64,000 nt of DNA from Flammeovirga kamogawensis (GTDB taxonomy: Bacteria > Bacteroidota > Bacteroidia > Cytophagales > Flammeovirgaceae). The DNA lies in the NCBI RefSeq assembly GCF_018736065.1, contig NZ_CP076128.1:2870001-2934000 (forward strand), read 5' to 3'. Each line of letters opens with the position of its first letter. The stretch's first letter is position 1. Both the position numbers and the translations under genes were made by a program. A model generated the notes under the pieces. It was not told the origin of the DNA and did no database searches. It saw only the letters and a program-made list of their open reading frames with translations. This document shows positions 48,172-56,922 of this stretch, one piece after another.

Positions 48172-48864
48172 TTAGTCTGCTAAGATGTATGGAGATTGGA
48201 TAAACATTTGATCGATACCGCTTTTAATACGATTTTGATTATCTACTAAATTTGTTTCTGTTCCATTTAAGATGCCTTGCCAAATTACTGGAACTTGATT
48301 CTCACCATCTTCCATTACTGCTTTTCTATTATCTACCATTTCAAGAATTACCGTTCCTTGATCGTAAGAATAATAAGATGTCATTGGATAACCATAAAAA
48401 GGATAGTAACCACCCATTGGATACATATCATTCCAACCCCAGTAGCCACCCCAGTAACCACCCCAATAGTCACCCCAGTCTCCGTAAGTTGGCCAAGCTG
48501 TAACAGAACCAACAACTGTATTATCAAAAGAATAAGGAAGAACAACTAAATCAGGCTTATCTGTTTCATTTTCTTGAATGAAAGTATAACCTGCTGCTTT
48601 CATTTCTAATATTGTTTCATTTATGATTATTTCATCTGTAGATGTTAATTGATAACCTTCTGAAGAATCTTCTCCAATATGGACTACATAATTAGGAACA
48701 CTAAATGTTTTTGCTGTAGAGAAGCTATCGTTATAATCTGAGTTTTTATTTGTGATTACTGTATCATAATCAGAAACTTGATCTGGATATTCATCATTTG
48801 TATTACAAGATGTAATTGAAAATAATGATGCTAACGCTAGAACGATGTAATTAATTTTTTTCAT
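48172..48864 (-). CDS. DUF4136 lipoprotein with a Gly/Tyr/Trp-rich segment
   Basis: 230 residues. Lipoprotein signal with Cys20 (SITSC). The DUF4136 pattern is clear: YDTVIT-NKNSDYNDSFSTAKTFSVPN, ETILEMKAAGYTFIQENETDKPDLVV, GTVILEMVDNRKAVMEDGENQVPVIWQGILNGT, then IDQMFIQSPY. Between about 128 and 160 an insert of repeated GGYWGGYWGW and YYPFYGYPM replaces the usual short loop. Family function unknown; envelope-associated. Confidence 0.85.
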   Translation of the reverse strand: MKKINYIVLALASLFSITSCNTNDEYPDQVSDYDTVITNKNSDYNDSFSTAKTFSVPNYVVHIGEDSSEGYQLTSTDEIIINETILEMKAAGYTFIQENETDKPDLVVLPYSFDNTVVGSVTAWPTYGDWGDYWGGYWGGYWGWNDMYPMGGYYPFYGYPMTSYYSYDQGTVILEMVDNRKAVMEDGENQVPVIWQGILNGTETNLVDNQNRIKSGIDQMFIQSPYILAD

Positions 48865-48964
48865 TTTTTGTTTTATTAAGTGATAGCTAGGTTAACGGGA
48901 ATAATTCTATGTTAAATTTCATTAAATGATTAAAAAACATCAAAAAATAACTTTTGTAAAAAAA

Positions 48965-48996
48965 ATAAGGAGATGTGAAAAATCACATCTCCTTAT
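48965..48996 (-). terminator. Terminator of the AraC-type gene
   Basis: A 14-bp perfect stem (ATAAGGAGATGTGA and complement) with a 4-nt loop, T-rich on the minus strand, 22 bases after the stop. Confidence 0.92.
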
Positions 48997-49017
48997 AGTA
49001 TAATTTAATATATAAAT

Positions 49018-50010
49018 TTACCTATTTAGGTCTTCTTTGAACTCTCTTGGGGTATAACCAAACTGTTTTTTAAATGCTGCAGAAAAATGACTTGCACTAG
49101 AAAAGCCTAAATCCATTGCTATCATAGACATTGTCTTCTCTCCTTCTCTTAATAGCTTTCTTGCTTCATCTAAACGCACATTCTGATGAAATTGATGTAT
49201 TGTTATACCAAAAACCTGTTTATATAAAGCTCTTAACCTGCTTGCACTTAAACCGCAGTCTCTTGCTAAATCATCAATATGTATTTGCTTGTTTAATTCT
49301 TTCTTCAAAATTGTTCGAGCCATAAATACCGCCTTTGTGTTTATAGGGTATTTATTAGATTCTGCTAATTCTTCTCTCTCATGAATTTTAGAAAAGAAAA
49401 CAGCAATCAAATGCAATGCACAAGCATGTACTAAATCATTTTCATATGTCTCATTGTCTTTAAAAGAAAAGATACGCCAAAACATTCCATGCATTATAGG
49501 GTCAAATTCTTCAAACACATAATAAGGTTTATCATTATTAAAAACCTCTTTTACCTTATCAGACTTATTGATTAAATTTTTAAAATGAGTATCTTTTATT
49601 CTAATTGATATAAAATGAATATCTCTATTTGGCGTAAAATCCCATGACATAGAATCTTTATTATTTGTAGCAAAAACTCCTTGAGTGAGTATCGGAAAAC
49701 TTTCTAGAGAAACATGATTTTCTTCTTGATTTTCACTTTGGTCAATTCCGAGTGATTTATTATCGTCTGGATCTCCAAAAAATATTGGTTTAAAAGATGA
49801 TATTTCACTTAAACTTTTACCTGTTGAAGTAATTTTCTGCTTTAGGTTTAATTTGAAACGAAAAACTTCAATGTATTCATTACACTGAAAACCTTTTATT
49901 GTTCCTTTGCCAATGGCATTATCAAAAGTAATGGTTGTATCATTGCTAAGTTTCCCTTGAAATATATTTCCCCAAGCTTCTAAAGCAATCTGAAAAGGTG
50001 ATATCTCCAT
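49018..50010 (-). CDS. AraC-family transcriptional regulator
   Basis: 330 residues. Unrecognised N-terminal sensing part (about 1-225), then a two-helix-turn-helix AraC domain: IHIDDLARDCGLSASRLRALYKQVFG and MSMIAMDLGFSSASHFSAAFKKQFGYTPREFKEDL. The C-terminal signature is strong. It follows the GH14 gene in the same direction after a terminator, so it is a separate unit but a natural candidate regulator of it. Confidence 0.9.
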   Translation of the reverse strand: MEISPFQIALEAWGNIFQGKLSNDTTITFDNAIGKGTIKGFQCNEYIEVFRFKLNLKQKITSTGKSLSEISSFKPIFFGDPDDNKSLGIDQSENQEENHVSLESFPILTQGVFATNNKDSMSWDFTPNRDIHFISIRIKDTHFKNLINKSDKVKEVFNNDKPYYVFEEFDPIMHGMFWRIFSFKDNETYENDLVHACALHLIAVFFSKIHEREELAESNKYPINTKAVFMARTILKKELNKQIHIDDLARDCGLSASRLRALYKQVFGITIHQFHQNVRLDEARKLLREGEKTMSMIAMDLGFSSASHFSAAFKKQFGYTPREFKEDLNR

Positions 50011-50110
50011 AATATATATAAATTCTATTGTTGCAAAACACTGAAACTAATACTAATAAAAAATAGACTAGTAATTATTAAATCCATAATGGTTATAACA
50101 CTATGAATAT

Positions 50111-50156
50111 AAAAAGAAACCACCACTAATATATCTATTAATGGTGGTTTCTTTTT
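50111..50156 (-). terminator. Terminator of the GH14 gene
   Basis: A 20-nt arm pair (AAAAAGAAACCACCACTAAT with one mismatch to its partner) with a 6-nt loop and T run on the minus strand. Confidence 0.92.
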
Positions 50157-50172
50157 ATTGTTATATAGTTTC

Positions 50173-52881
50173 TTATCTCAACTTATTGATTAACTCCGCA
50201 TATTTCTCAATTGCAAAGTTATTATCCGAGAATAAGTTTTGCATTCTTAGTACTGTAAGACCAGAATAACTGGTATTTGTACGTGTTAATGCTTTCTCTA
50301 TTTGTTCCCATCCTGATTCTGAATACAACTCATGGTAAAGTGCATTTTCACCCATTACCTGAATATCTAATTTTTTAGCTGCATTAGAGAACCACATTAC
50401 AAGATCTTCAGCTCTAGAGTACCCTTCCCAGTCCTTGTTCATTTTTTCTAAACAAGTAAAGTGAAGTACTACTTTATCTTTAAAGTCTTTGTCAATAATT
50501 TTCTTCAGCATCTCTGTATATTCATCACGGTCTGATGCATCAATATTTGGATACGGAGCAATTAAACCTGCAGTAATTTCTGCTACACGAGGCTGATTAG
50601 GATCACTAACTAACCAGTGTATACCAGGCATTTTAAAACCTACAGGAACATTCTCAAACTCATCTGTGAAGATTTCTGTTGCTCTTCTAATTACTTTATT
50701 ACCATGTTTAGCAAGGCTTTCGTTATACCAGTTAAAGAAATCTAGCCCATAACGAGATGTAGAATAATTATTATTTTTAAATAATTCATCTGCATCTGGC
50801 ATCGGAATTTCTTCTGCTGACTCATACGCTGTATGCCAAACTTCATTAATGTAATCTAGACTACCGTAGATGTTTACAATATGGCGTTGGAAATCTTCTA
50901 CAGCCAATCTACTATAACATTGTAATGTACCACGGTTTGGATAATCTCCCCAATCATGAGAGTTGTAAGAAGGGTATCTCAGCTCACCTGCAGGTCCTAG
51001 ACTAATATTTATTTCATCTGTCATCCAAGCATACTTTTTATAACGTTGCTTAAATGCTTTCATAAAACGCTCGTAGTAAGGTATTACATAGGTATCTGCC
51101 CATAAAGACACATATTCTACACTTACATCTCCTGTTTCTGATACATATTGTAAATCTTCGATAGATTTAAGGTTCGAATTTTCTTCAACAATTTTACCCC
51201 AAATCCAAAGTGGAATCATTTGCGTAAAATCATCATTTACGTTACCTCCAGCTTGATGGAATGATAAAATTGGCACCCAATTCAGCCCTTTAGATTCAAT
51301 AAGTTTTACCATGTTATCATAGTATTCCCAATCAAATTCATTCGACTGACGACCTTCTACAAGTCCCCACCAAATATCTATAGAAACTGCACTTACTCCA
51401 ATTTCTCTCATTTTATCTAACTGTCTTGAAACAGTTATCCAATCCTGATCTTGCAGTAATCTTTTTGCATTATGTGTTTTTACATGAAGTGGTCCCATCA
51501 CACGGAAAGATTTTTGTTTTCTTTCAATATGATCATCCTTAAACTTCACTTTTCTAATTAGTTCACCTAAACGAGCACTACCTGTTCCTGTTGTATCAAA
51601 TAATGCTTTCATGTTATTTACAATCAAGCCGTGTAAGCTATGATTTCTAAATAACCATTCTTCAGAAGTATCCCATATTACGTGAGAGTTTATTCCTTCT
51701 GTAGATGAATTTTCTAAAATGAAACTAATATTATCCGCATCACCAAACTCTAATAGGTGTTTTAGTTTTAATGCGTATTCTGAATCAGATTTATATTCTG
51801 TTCTACTTTTTGTAGGAATAATAAAACGTAAACGTCCTCTATCTATACCTTCAGATAAATGATCTAAAGATGTAGTATATGCTTTTTGAACATCAACCTT
51901 TTTACTTAATGATAATATCCCTGCACCTACTTCTGTAAGATGAGGGGTATTTTTTAAGTTTTTCTCTGCATAAGCAGAAGATAAACGTATACATAATCTT
52001 GACCCTTCAAAGCCACCATCAGAAAATACATTCTGAAGAATATGTAATAACTTATTTCCGTGATTTGTTAAAGAGTGGTTATACCATTCTGTTACATCAT
52101 TTCCATATAAGGTATCGTAATATTTACGCCCTTGGAGTACATCGTTTTCTTTAAAATAAACAAACAAGCTTTCCTTATCTGTTACTTCTACTCCCCATTT
52201 TTCTCCTGCAGAGATATAATCTCCATATTTTTCTCGAACATAATTGTCAAAATCCTCCATTGCTGTAGGAGAATAACATTGCATGTTTCTTCTAGGGAAA
52301 GCACATTCATTAATAGGGTAACTTAACTCTCCTTGCGGAGTTGTAGAAATAAGCATCCTAATAAATCGACCTGATATATCTGAGAAATTATGCTTGAAAG
52401 ATCTAACTAATTCTTCATAGTAAGGAAGTACATAATGATCTGCCCATAAAGAAACAGACTCCTGAGCACTACCCCCACCTTTATTTACATATTTAAGCTG
52501 ACTTAAGTACTTTATTTCCTCATTGTCTTCCATGAGTTTACCCCATAGCCAATCAGGCAAAGTACATAAGTAATTCTCTTCGTAATTATTGATCATCTGA
52601 AAATTAAACTCGACCACAATTTTTATATCGTGTTCTACGAGTTTATTAATCATACTTCTGTAGTATATCCAATTGTATTGAATATGATGGTCTACATTGT
52701 CAGAAGCTTTACCTTCTCCTTCTACAAGTTTCCATAGTATTGGTACCAAAACAGTATTTATTCCTATTTTTTTACCTCTAATAATCCACTTTTCTAACTC
52801 TGTCCAATCTGGATCATTTGTAGAAAAACATGTATCTGGCTCTAGGATAGAATATGGTAAACGGACTTCAAAAGTCTTCAT
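50173..52881 (-). CDS. Tandem GH14 (beta-amylase family) protein
   Basis: 902 residues, no signal peptide. Two GH14 modules are offset by 448 residues (SLWADHYV at 144 and SLWADTYV at 592). The C-terminal module (about 460-902) has the beta-amylase set: IDIWWGLVEG (501-510), SFHQAGGNVND (540-550, active-site His and flexible loop with Asp550), SLGPAGELRYPSYN with catalytic Glu633, and HFTCLEKMN with Glu812. The N-terminal module keeps Glu185 (TPQGELSYP) and a candidate Glu390 (FILENS). However, its flexible loop is replaced by MINNYEEN, and the Asp of DIWWG by Pro47. It would release maltose from alpha-glucans; cytoplasmic use of storage glucan is inferred. Confidence 0.9.
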   Translation of the reverse strand: MKTFEVRLPYSILEPDTCFSTNDPDWTELEKWIIRGKKIGINTVLVPILWKLVEGEGKASDNVDHHIQYNWIYYRSMINKLVEHDIKIVVEFNFQMINNYEENYLCTLPDWLWGKLMEDNEEIKYLSQLKYVNKGGGSAQESVSLWADHYVLPYYEELVRSFKHNFSDISGRFIRMLISTTPQGELSYPINECAFPRRNMQCYSPTAMEDFDNYVREKYGDYISAGEKWGVEVTDKESLFVYFKENDVLQGRKYYDTLYGNDVTEWYNHSLTNHGNKLLHILQNVFSDGGFEGSRLCIRLSSAYAEKNLKNTPHLTEVGAGILSLSKKVDVQKAYTTSLDHLSEGIDRGRLRFIIPTKSRTEYKSDSEYALKLKHLLEFGDADNISFILENSSTEGINSHVIWDTSEEWLFRNHSLHGLIVNNMKALFDTTGTGSARLGELIRKVKFKDDHIERKQKSFRVMGPLHVKTHNAKRLLQDQDWITVSRQLDKMREIGVSAVSIDIWWGLVEGRQSNEFDWEYYDNMVKLIESKGLNWVPILSFHQAGGNVNDDFTQMIPLWIWGKIVEENSNLKSIEDLQYVSETGDVSVEYVSLWADTYVIPYYERFMKAFKQRYKKYAWMTDEINISLGPAGELRYPSYNSHDWGDYPNRGTLQCYSRLAVEDFQRHIVNIYGSLDYINEVWHTAYESAEEIPMPDADELFKNNNYSTSRYGLDFFNWYNESLAKHGNKVIRRATEIFTDEFENVPVGFKMPGIHWLVSDPNQPRVAEITAGLIAPYPNIDASDRDEYTEMLKKIIDKDFKDKVVLHFTCLEKMNKDWEGYSRAEDLVMWFSNAAKKLDIQVMGENALYHELYSESGWEQIEKALTRTNTSYSGLTVLRMQNLFSDNNFAIEKYAELINKLR

Positions 52882-53207
52882 TGTATTATGATATAATTTG
52901 TTAGTAATACCTTGATAAAGGGATTGTTATGAGAAGGTACAAATATTATTCTGAATTCTCTATCCTCTTTATGAAGTTTAAAAACACACACGATGAGATG
53001 TTTTGTTGTGCAACAAATATAGTGAAGATTTTTTCAAATCAACTTTGCTACAAACCTTTAGCTAAAATTCAGTATAATATTAATACCCTAATCAACTCAG
53101 ATATATATCAATACACCTAAAATATCACTAGAATTAATAACTCTAAACACATTCATCCTAATTTTTACTCAAATCGTAAAAATATACTAAATCAACGATT
53201 CTCTACC
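52882..53207. other. Divergent intergenic region
   Basis: 326 bases between the GH14 gene and the first small secreted protein gene. A 63-codon frame at 52929-53120 has no coding character (Cys- and Asn-rich, no homology recognised). No strong promoter box or hairpin seen. Confidence 0.5.
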
Positions 53208-53558
53208 ATGAAAAAGATACTTCTTATAATAATCATCTCATTTACTTCAACCCTATATAGTTTTGCTGATGATATATACAATTACAAAAGAATGCATTCT
53301 AGTTATGTTTGCTCTGATGATATCATTTCAAAAGGTGATCCTTCATCAATATATATAAAAGTGACTAAAGGAATGCATAAAATAAAAACTGTGAACGCTG
53401 GTGGAGTGGATGTAACCATCTTTGAAGGCAATGGAAATACATTAATTTTTGCAAAAGAAATCAATAAATATGGTTGGATAGCTTTTAAAAGTTCTTCTAA
53501 TATAAATATGGGTAATGCTTTAAGAGAATTAGTAATTAATATATATAACCTAGAATAA
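53208..53558 (+). CDS. Small secreted protein, paralogue A
   Basis: 116 residues. Signal peptide ending LYSFADD, cleavage probably after FA. The mature part shares with the next gene the blocks FADxIY, VNxGGVDVxIF, NKYGWIxF and RELxxNIYN. I do not recognise the family. A short beta-rich domain of about 95 residues, probably periplasmic or secreted. It lies 85 bases before its paralogue, same strand. Confidence 0.75.
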   Translation: MKKILLIIIISFTSTLYSFADDIYNYKRMHSSYVCSDDIISKGDPSSIYIKVTKGMHKIKTVNAGGVDVTIFEGNGNTLIFAKEINKYGWIAFKSSSNINMGNALRELVINIYNLE

Positions 53559-53643
53559 TTTCTGTTAACTATCTTAAAGGTAATTGTTTACCTATTAACC
53601 TAAATAGTCTTTATAGTATAATATCAACATAATTATTATTACT

Positions 53644-53988
53644 ATGAAAAGGTTAATAACTAGTTTTCTCTTATTTTTGTTCTTTTTTTCGGCAACCTCA
53701 TCATTTGCAGATGGCATCTATACAACAATAAAAAGTAAATTTGTTGCATCTGTAGATACTATTGGAGCTGGTGATTTTAATGCCGATTTAAACAAAATTA
53801 CATCAAATTTTGGAGAGGCGAGTAAAGTTAATGTAGGAGGTGTAGATGTTATGATTTTTAAAAATGAATTAAAAACAGTCGTTTTTACTAATCATAGTAA
53901 TAAATATGGTTGGATAGAATTTGAAAATAATAAAGACAAATTAGCACTTGTAATAAGAGAGCTAATTCTCAATATATATAATCAATAA
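53644..53988 (+). CDS. Small secreted protein, paralogue B
   Basis: 114 residues. Signal peptide (SFLLFLFFFSATSSFA) then DGIYTTIKSKFVASVD. Conserved blocks with paralogue A: VNVGGVDVMIF, NKYGWIEF, RELILNIYNQ; the middle (residues 35-60) diverges freely. Function unknown. The pair may be a tandem duplication kept for dosage or hetero-oligomers. Terminator follows at 54009. Confidence 0.75.
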   Translation: MKRLITSFLLFLFFFSATSSFADGIYTTIKSKFVASVDTIGAGDFNADLNKITSNFGEASKVNVGGVDVMIFKNELKTVVFTNHSNKYGWIEFENNKDKLALVIRELILNIYNQ

Positions 53989-54008
53989 TTATTTTTGTTG
54001 ATATATTT

Positions 54009-54044
54009 AAAAGAGCTAATCTCAAAAGGTTGGCTCTTTTTTTT
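54009..54044 (+). terminator. Terminator after the small secreted protein pair
   Basis: Stem AAAAGAGC / GCTCTTTT, extended inward by G-T pairs, then eight T. Confidence 0.82.
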
Positions 54045-54139
54045 GTTTAATTTGGTCTATAATCACAAATTTTCTTTAAAAGATACTTATAAACAGCATA
54101 TACATAAGATACATTATTATATAGATTGGATAATTATCT

Positions 54140-54147
54140 TATTTTTG
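54140..54147 (+). promoter_or_regulatory. -7 box of alaS
   Basis: TATTTTTG matches TAnnTTTG exactly, 48 bases upstream of the alaS ATG. A correctly spaced -33 box is not obvious. Confidence 0.5.
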
Positions 54148-54195
54148 CACCGTTAAAAAACAAAATTTTTAAAATTACTCAGTAGAGAGATATAC

Positions 54196-56802
54196 ATGGA
54201 CGCAAAAAGTATTCGCCGTACGTTCCTGGAATTCTTCCAGAGCAAGCAGCACGCCATCGTTCCTTCGGCACCACTTGTGATTAAAAATGATCCTACCTTG
54301 ATGTTTACAAACGCAGGTATGAATCAATTCAAAGATTATTTCTTAGGAAATAAAGCCGCCGAGAATACACGTGTAACAGATACTCAAAAGTGTTTACGTG
54401 TATCTGGAAAGCACAACGATTTAGAGGAAGTAGGTATTGATACTTACCACCACACTATGTTCGAAATGCTAGGTAACTGGTCTTTTGGAGATTATTTTAA
54501 GAAAGAAGCTATTGAGTGGGCTTGGGAACTTCTTACAGATGTTTACGGTCTGCCAAAAGATAGATTATATGTTTCAGTATTCGAAGGCGATAAAGAAGAC
54601 GGTACTGAGCTAGATCAAGAAGCAATAGATATTTGGAAAGGTTTAATTGATGAAGATCGAATTATCCCTGCCAATAAAAAAGATAACTTCTGGGAAATGG
54701 GAGAAACTGGTCCTTGTGGTCCTTGTTCTGAAATCCATATTGACCTTCGTAACGATGAAGAAAGAGCTAAAATTGATGGCTTAACTTTAGTAAACGAAGA
54801 CCACCCATTAGTAGTAGAGATCTGGAACCTTGTATTCATGCAATTCAACAGAAAAGCAGACGGTTCTTTAGTTTCTCTTCCAAGCAAACATATCGATACA
54901 GGTATGGGATTTGAACGTTTATGTATGGCGATTCAGAAAAAAGAATCGAACTACGATACAGACGTATTCCAACCAATGATCCAATCTTTAGCAGCTAAAT
55001 CTGGTAAAGTTTATGGTGAAGATGAGAAAATCGATATTGCAATTCGTGTAATTTCTGACCACATTCGTGCAATTTCTTTTGCTATCGCTGATGGTCAATT
55101 ACCATCGAACAACAAAGCAGGTTACGTAATTCGTCGTATCCTTCGTAGAGCTGTTCGTTACGGTTATACATTCTTAGGGTTCACTAAACCGTTCATGTAC
55201 GAGTTAGTTGATATTCTTTCAGAACAATTTGATGAAATCTTCCCTGAGTTAATTTCTCAAGCAGACTTTATCAAAAAAGTTGTGATGCAAGAAGAAGCTG
55301 CTTTCTTACGTACGTTAGAAAAAGGGTTAGTGATTCTTCAAAAAGCTATGGATGGTTCTGACAAAGTTATTGCTGGTAAAGAAGCATTTACTTTATACGA
55401 TACCTTCGGTTTCCCTCTAGATTTAACTGAACTAATTGCTTCAGAAAACGGATTCACTGTAGATACAGCTGGGTTCGATGCAGCAATGAAAGAACAAAAA
55501 GATAGAGCTCGTGCTGCTTCGGTTTCTGAAAAAGGAGATTGGATTGATGTAAACGAGGGCGATGAAGTTGAATTCTTAGGCTATGATGTTTTAGAATCTG
55601 ATGCTCAAATTTTACGTTACCGCGAAGTAACAGAGAAAAAGAAAACAATCATTCAATTAGTACTTGATCAAACTCCTTTCTATGCAGAAAGTGGTGGACA
55701 AGTTGGTGATAAAGGTATTTTAGTTTCTGGTGAAGAGACAATCGCTATTTTCGATACAAAGAAAGAGAACGATTTGATTATTCATTTTGCAAACAAATTA
55801 CCAAGTAATCCTTCTGCTCCTGTTCTTGCTAAAGTAGATGCTCACCGTAGACAATTAACGGAGAACAACCACTCTGCAACACACTTACTACACGCTGCAC
55901 TGCAAGAAGTATTGGGTGAGCACGTTGCTCAAAAAGGTTCTTTGGTAAACGATAAGCATTTACGTTTTGATTTCTCACACTTCCAAAAAGTAGAAGCGGA
56001 GGAGTTAGCACAAATTGAAAAGATCGTTAACCAACGTATTCGTCAGAATATTCCTTTAAACGAGCAACGCAACGTACCAATTGATGAAGCAAAAGACATG
56101 GGTGCTACTGCTTTATTTGGTGAAAAATACGGTGACTTTGTTCGTGTAATTACTTTTGATAAAGACTACTCTGTAGAACTTTGTGGAGGTACTCACGTAG
56201 CTGCTACTGGTCAGATTGGTTTATTAAAAATTACTGCAGAATCTTCTGTAGCTGCTGGTGTTCGTCGTATTGAGGCAATCACTGCAGATGCTGCCGAAGA
56301 ATTTGTTGATGGTCAGATTACTTTATTACAAGAGATTAAAGAGCTTTTAAAATCAAAAGATCCTAAGAAATCTGTTATAGATTTAGTAGAAACAAAAGCT
56401 GCTTTATCTAAAGAAGTAGAAACACTTCGTAATAAAGAATTACAAGCTGTAAAAACGGAATTAGCGTCTAAAGCTATTGCAAAAGACGGTTTCAACTTTA
56501 TTGCAGAGAAAGTATCTGTACCAAATGCTCAAGGATTAAAGCAATTGGCTTACGACTTAAAAGCTGTTGTAGACAGTATGTTCTTAATCTTAGCAGCAGA
56601 TGTTGATGGGAAACCTCAAGTAGCTGTTATGATTGACGAGGAAGTTGTGAAAGCTAAAGATTTACATGCTGGAAATATCGTTAAAGCTCTTGCAAAAGAG
56701 ATCAAAGGCGGTGGAGGTGGACAACCTTTCTTTGCTACTGCGGGTGGTAAAGATATTAATGGTTTGGACGCTGTTGTTGTAAAAGCACAAGAGTTAGTTT
56801 AA
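54196..56802 (+). CDS. alaS: Alanyl-tRNA synthetase
   Basis: 868 residues, full length. Charges tRNA-Ala. Class II catalytic core with TNAGMNQFKDYFLG and KHNDLEEVGIDTYHHTMFEMLGNWSFGDYF; editing domain with HSATHLLHAAL and ELCGGTHVAATG (zinc-binding His and Cys); a C-terminal DHHA1-type part ending KGGGGGQPFFATAGGKDINGLD. GC content is visibly higher at the start than in neighbours, as expected for a highly expressed gene. Single gene with its own terminator. Confidence 0.97.
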   Translation: MDAKSIRRTFLEFFQSKQHAIVPSAPLVIKNDPTLMFTNAGMNQFKDYFLGNKAAENTRVTDTQKCLRVSGKHNDLEEVGIDTYHHTMFEMLGNWSFGDYFKKEAIEWAWELLTDVYGLPKDRLYVSVFEGDKEDGTELDQEAIDIWKGLIDEDRIIPANKKDNFWEMGETGPCGPCSEIHIDLRNDEERAKIDGLTLVNEDHPLVVEIWNLVFMQFNRKADGSLVSLPSKHIDTGMGFERLCMAIQKKESNYDTDVFQPMIQSLAAKSGKVYGEDEKIDIAIRVISDHIRAISFAIADGQLPSNNKAGYVIRRILRRAVRYGYTFLGFTKPFMYELVDILSEQFDEIFPELISQADFIKKVVMQEEAAFLRTLEKGLVILQKAMDGSDKVIAGKEAFTLYDTFGFPLDLTELIASENGFTVDTAGFDAAMKEQKDRARAASVSEKGDWIDVNEGDEVEFLGYDVLESDAQILRYREVTEKKKTIIQLVLDQTPFYAESGGQVGDKGILVSGEETIAIFDTKKENDLIIHFANKLPSNPSAPVLAKVDAHRRQLTENNHSATHLLHAALQEVLGEHVAQKGSLVNDKHLRFDFSHFQKVEAEELAQIEKIVNQRIRQNIPLNEQRNVPIDEAKDMGATALFGEKYGDFVRVITFDKDYSVELCGGTHVAATGQIGLLKITAESSVAAGVRRIEAITADAAEEFVDGQITLLQEIKELLKSKDPKKSVIDLVETKAALSKEVETLRNKELQAVKTELASKAIAKDGFNFIAEKVSVPNAQGLKQLAYDLKAVVDSMFLILAADVDGKPQVAVMIDEEVVKAKDLHAGNIVKALAKEIKGGGGGQPFFATAGGKDINGLDAVVVKAQELV

Positions 56803-56823
56803 TAAACTCCTCTTTTAAAATAT

Positions 56824-56860
56824 AAAACGGCCTTTCCTTTATTGGGGAGGCCGTTTTTTT
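56824..56860 (+). terminator. Terminator of alaS
   Basis: A GC-rich stem (AAAACGGCCTTTCC with GGGGAGGCCGTTTT) followed by a T run. Confidence 0.92.
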
Positions 56861-56863
56861 ATG

Positions 56864-56883
56864 CCCACGACTGAAGTCATGGG
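56864..56883. repeat. REP-like palindromic hairpin
   Basis: CCCA-C-GACT-GA-AGTC-A-TGGG: 4+4 bp stem with one internal mismatch, no T run. It resembles the short GC-rich hairpins found at IS200/IS605 ends and in REP elements, in an otherwise AT-rich gap. Only one copy in this window and no transposase nearby. Confidence 0.35.
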
Positions 56884-56922
56884 GTTGTAAATTTTCTTTA
56901 ATAATTTATAAATGAAACTTTT

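Noticed and set aside
52929-53120. A 63-codon frame in the GH14/small-protein gap
   Set aside because: Composition is unlike neighbouring genes, it has no signal peptide or recognisable motif, and it lies in a likely promoter region.
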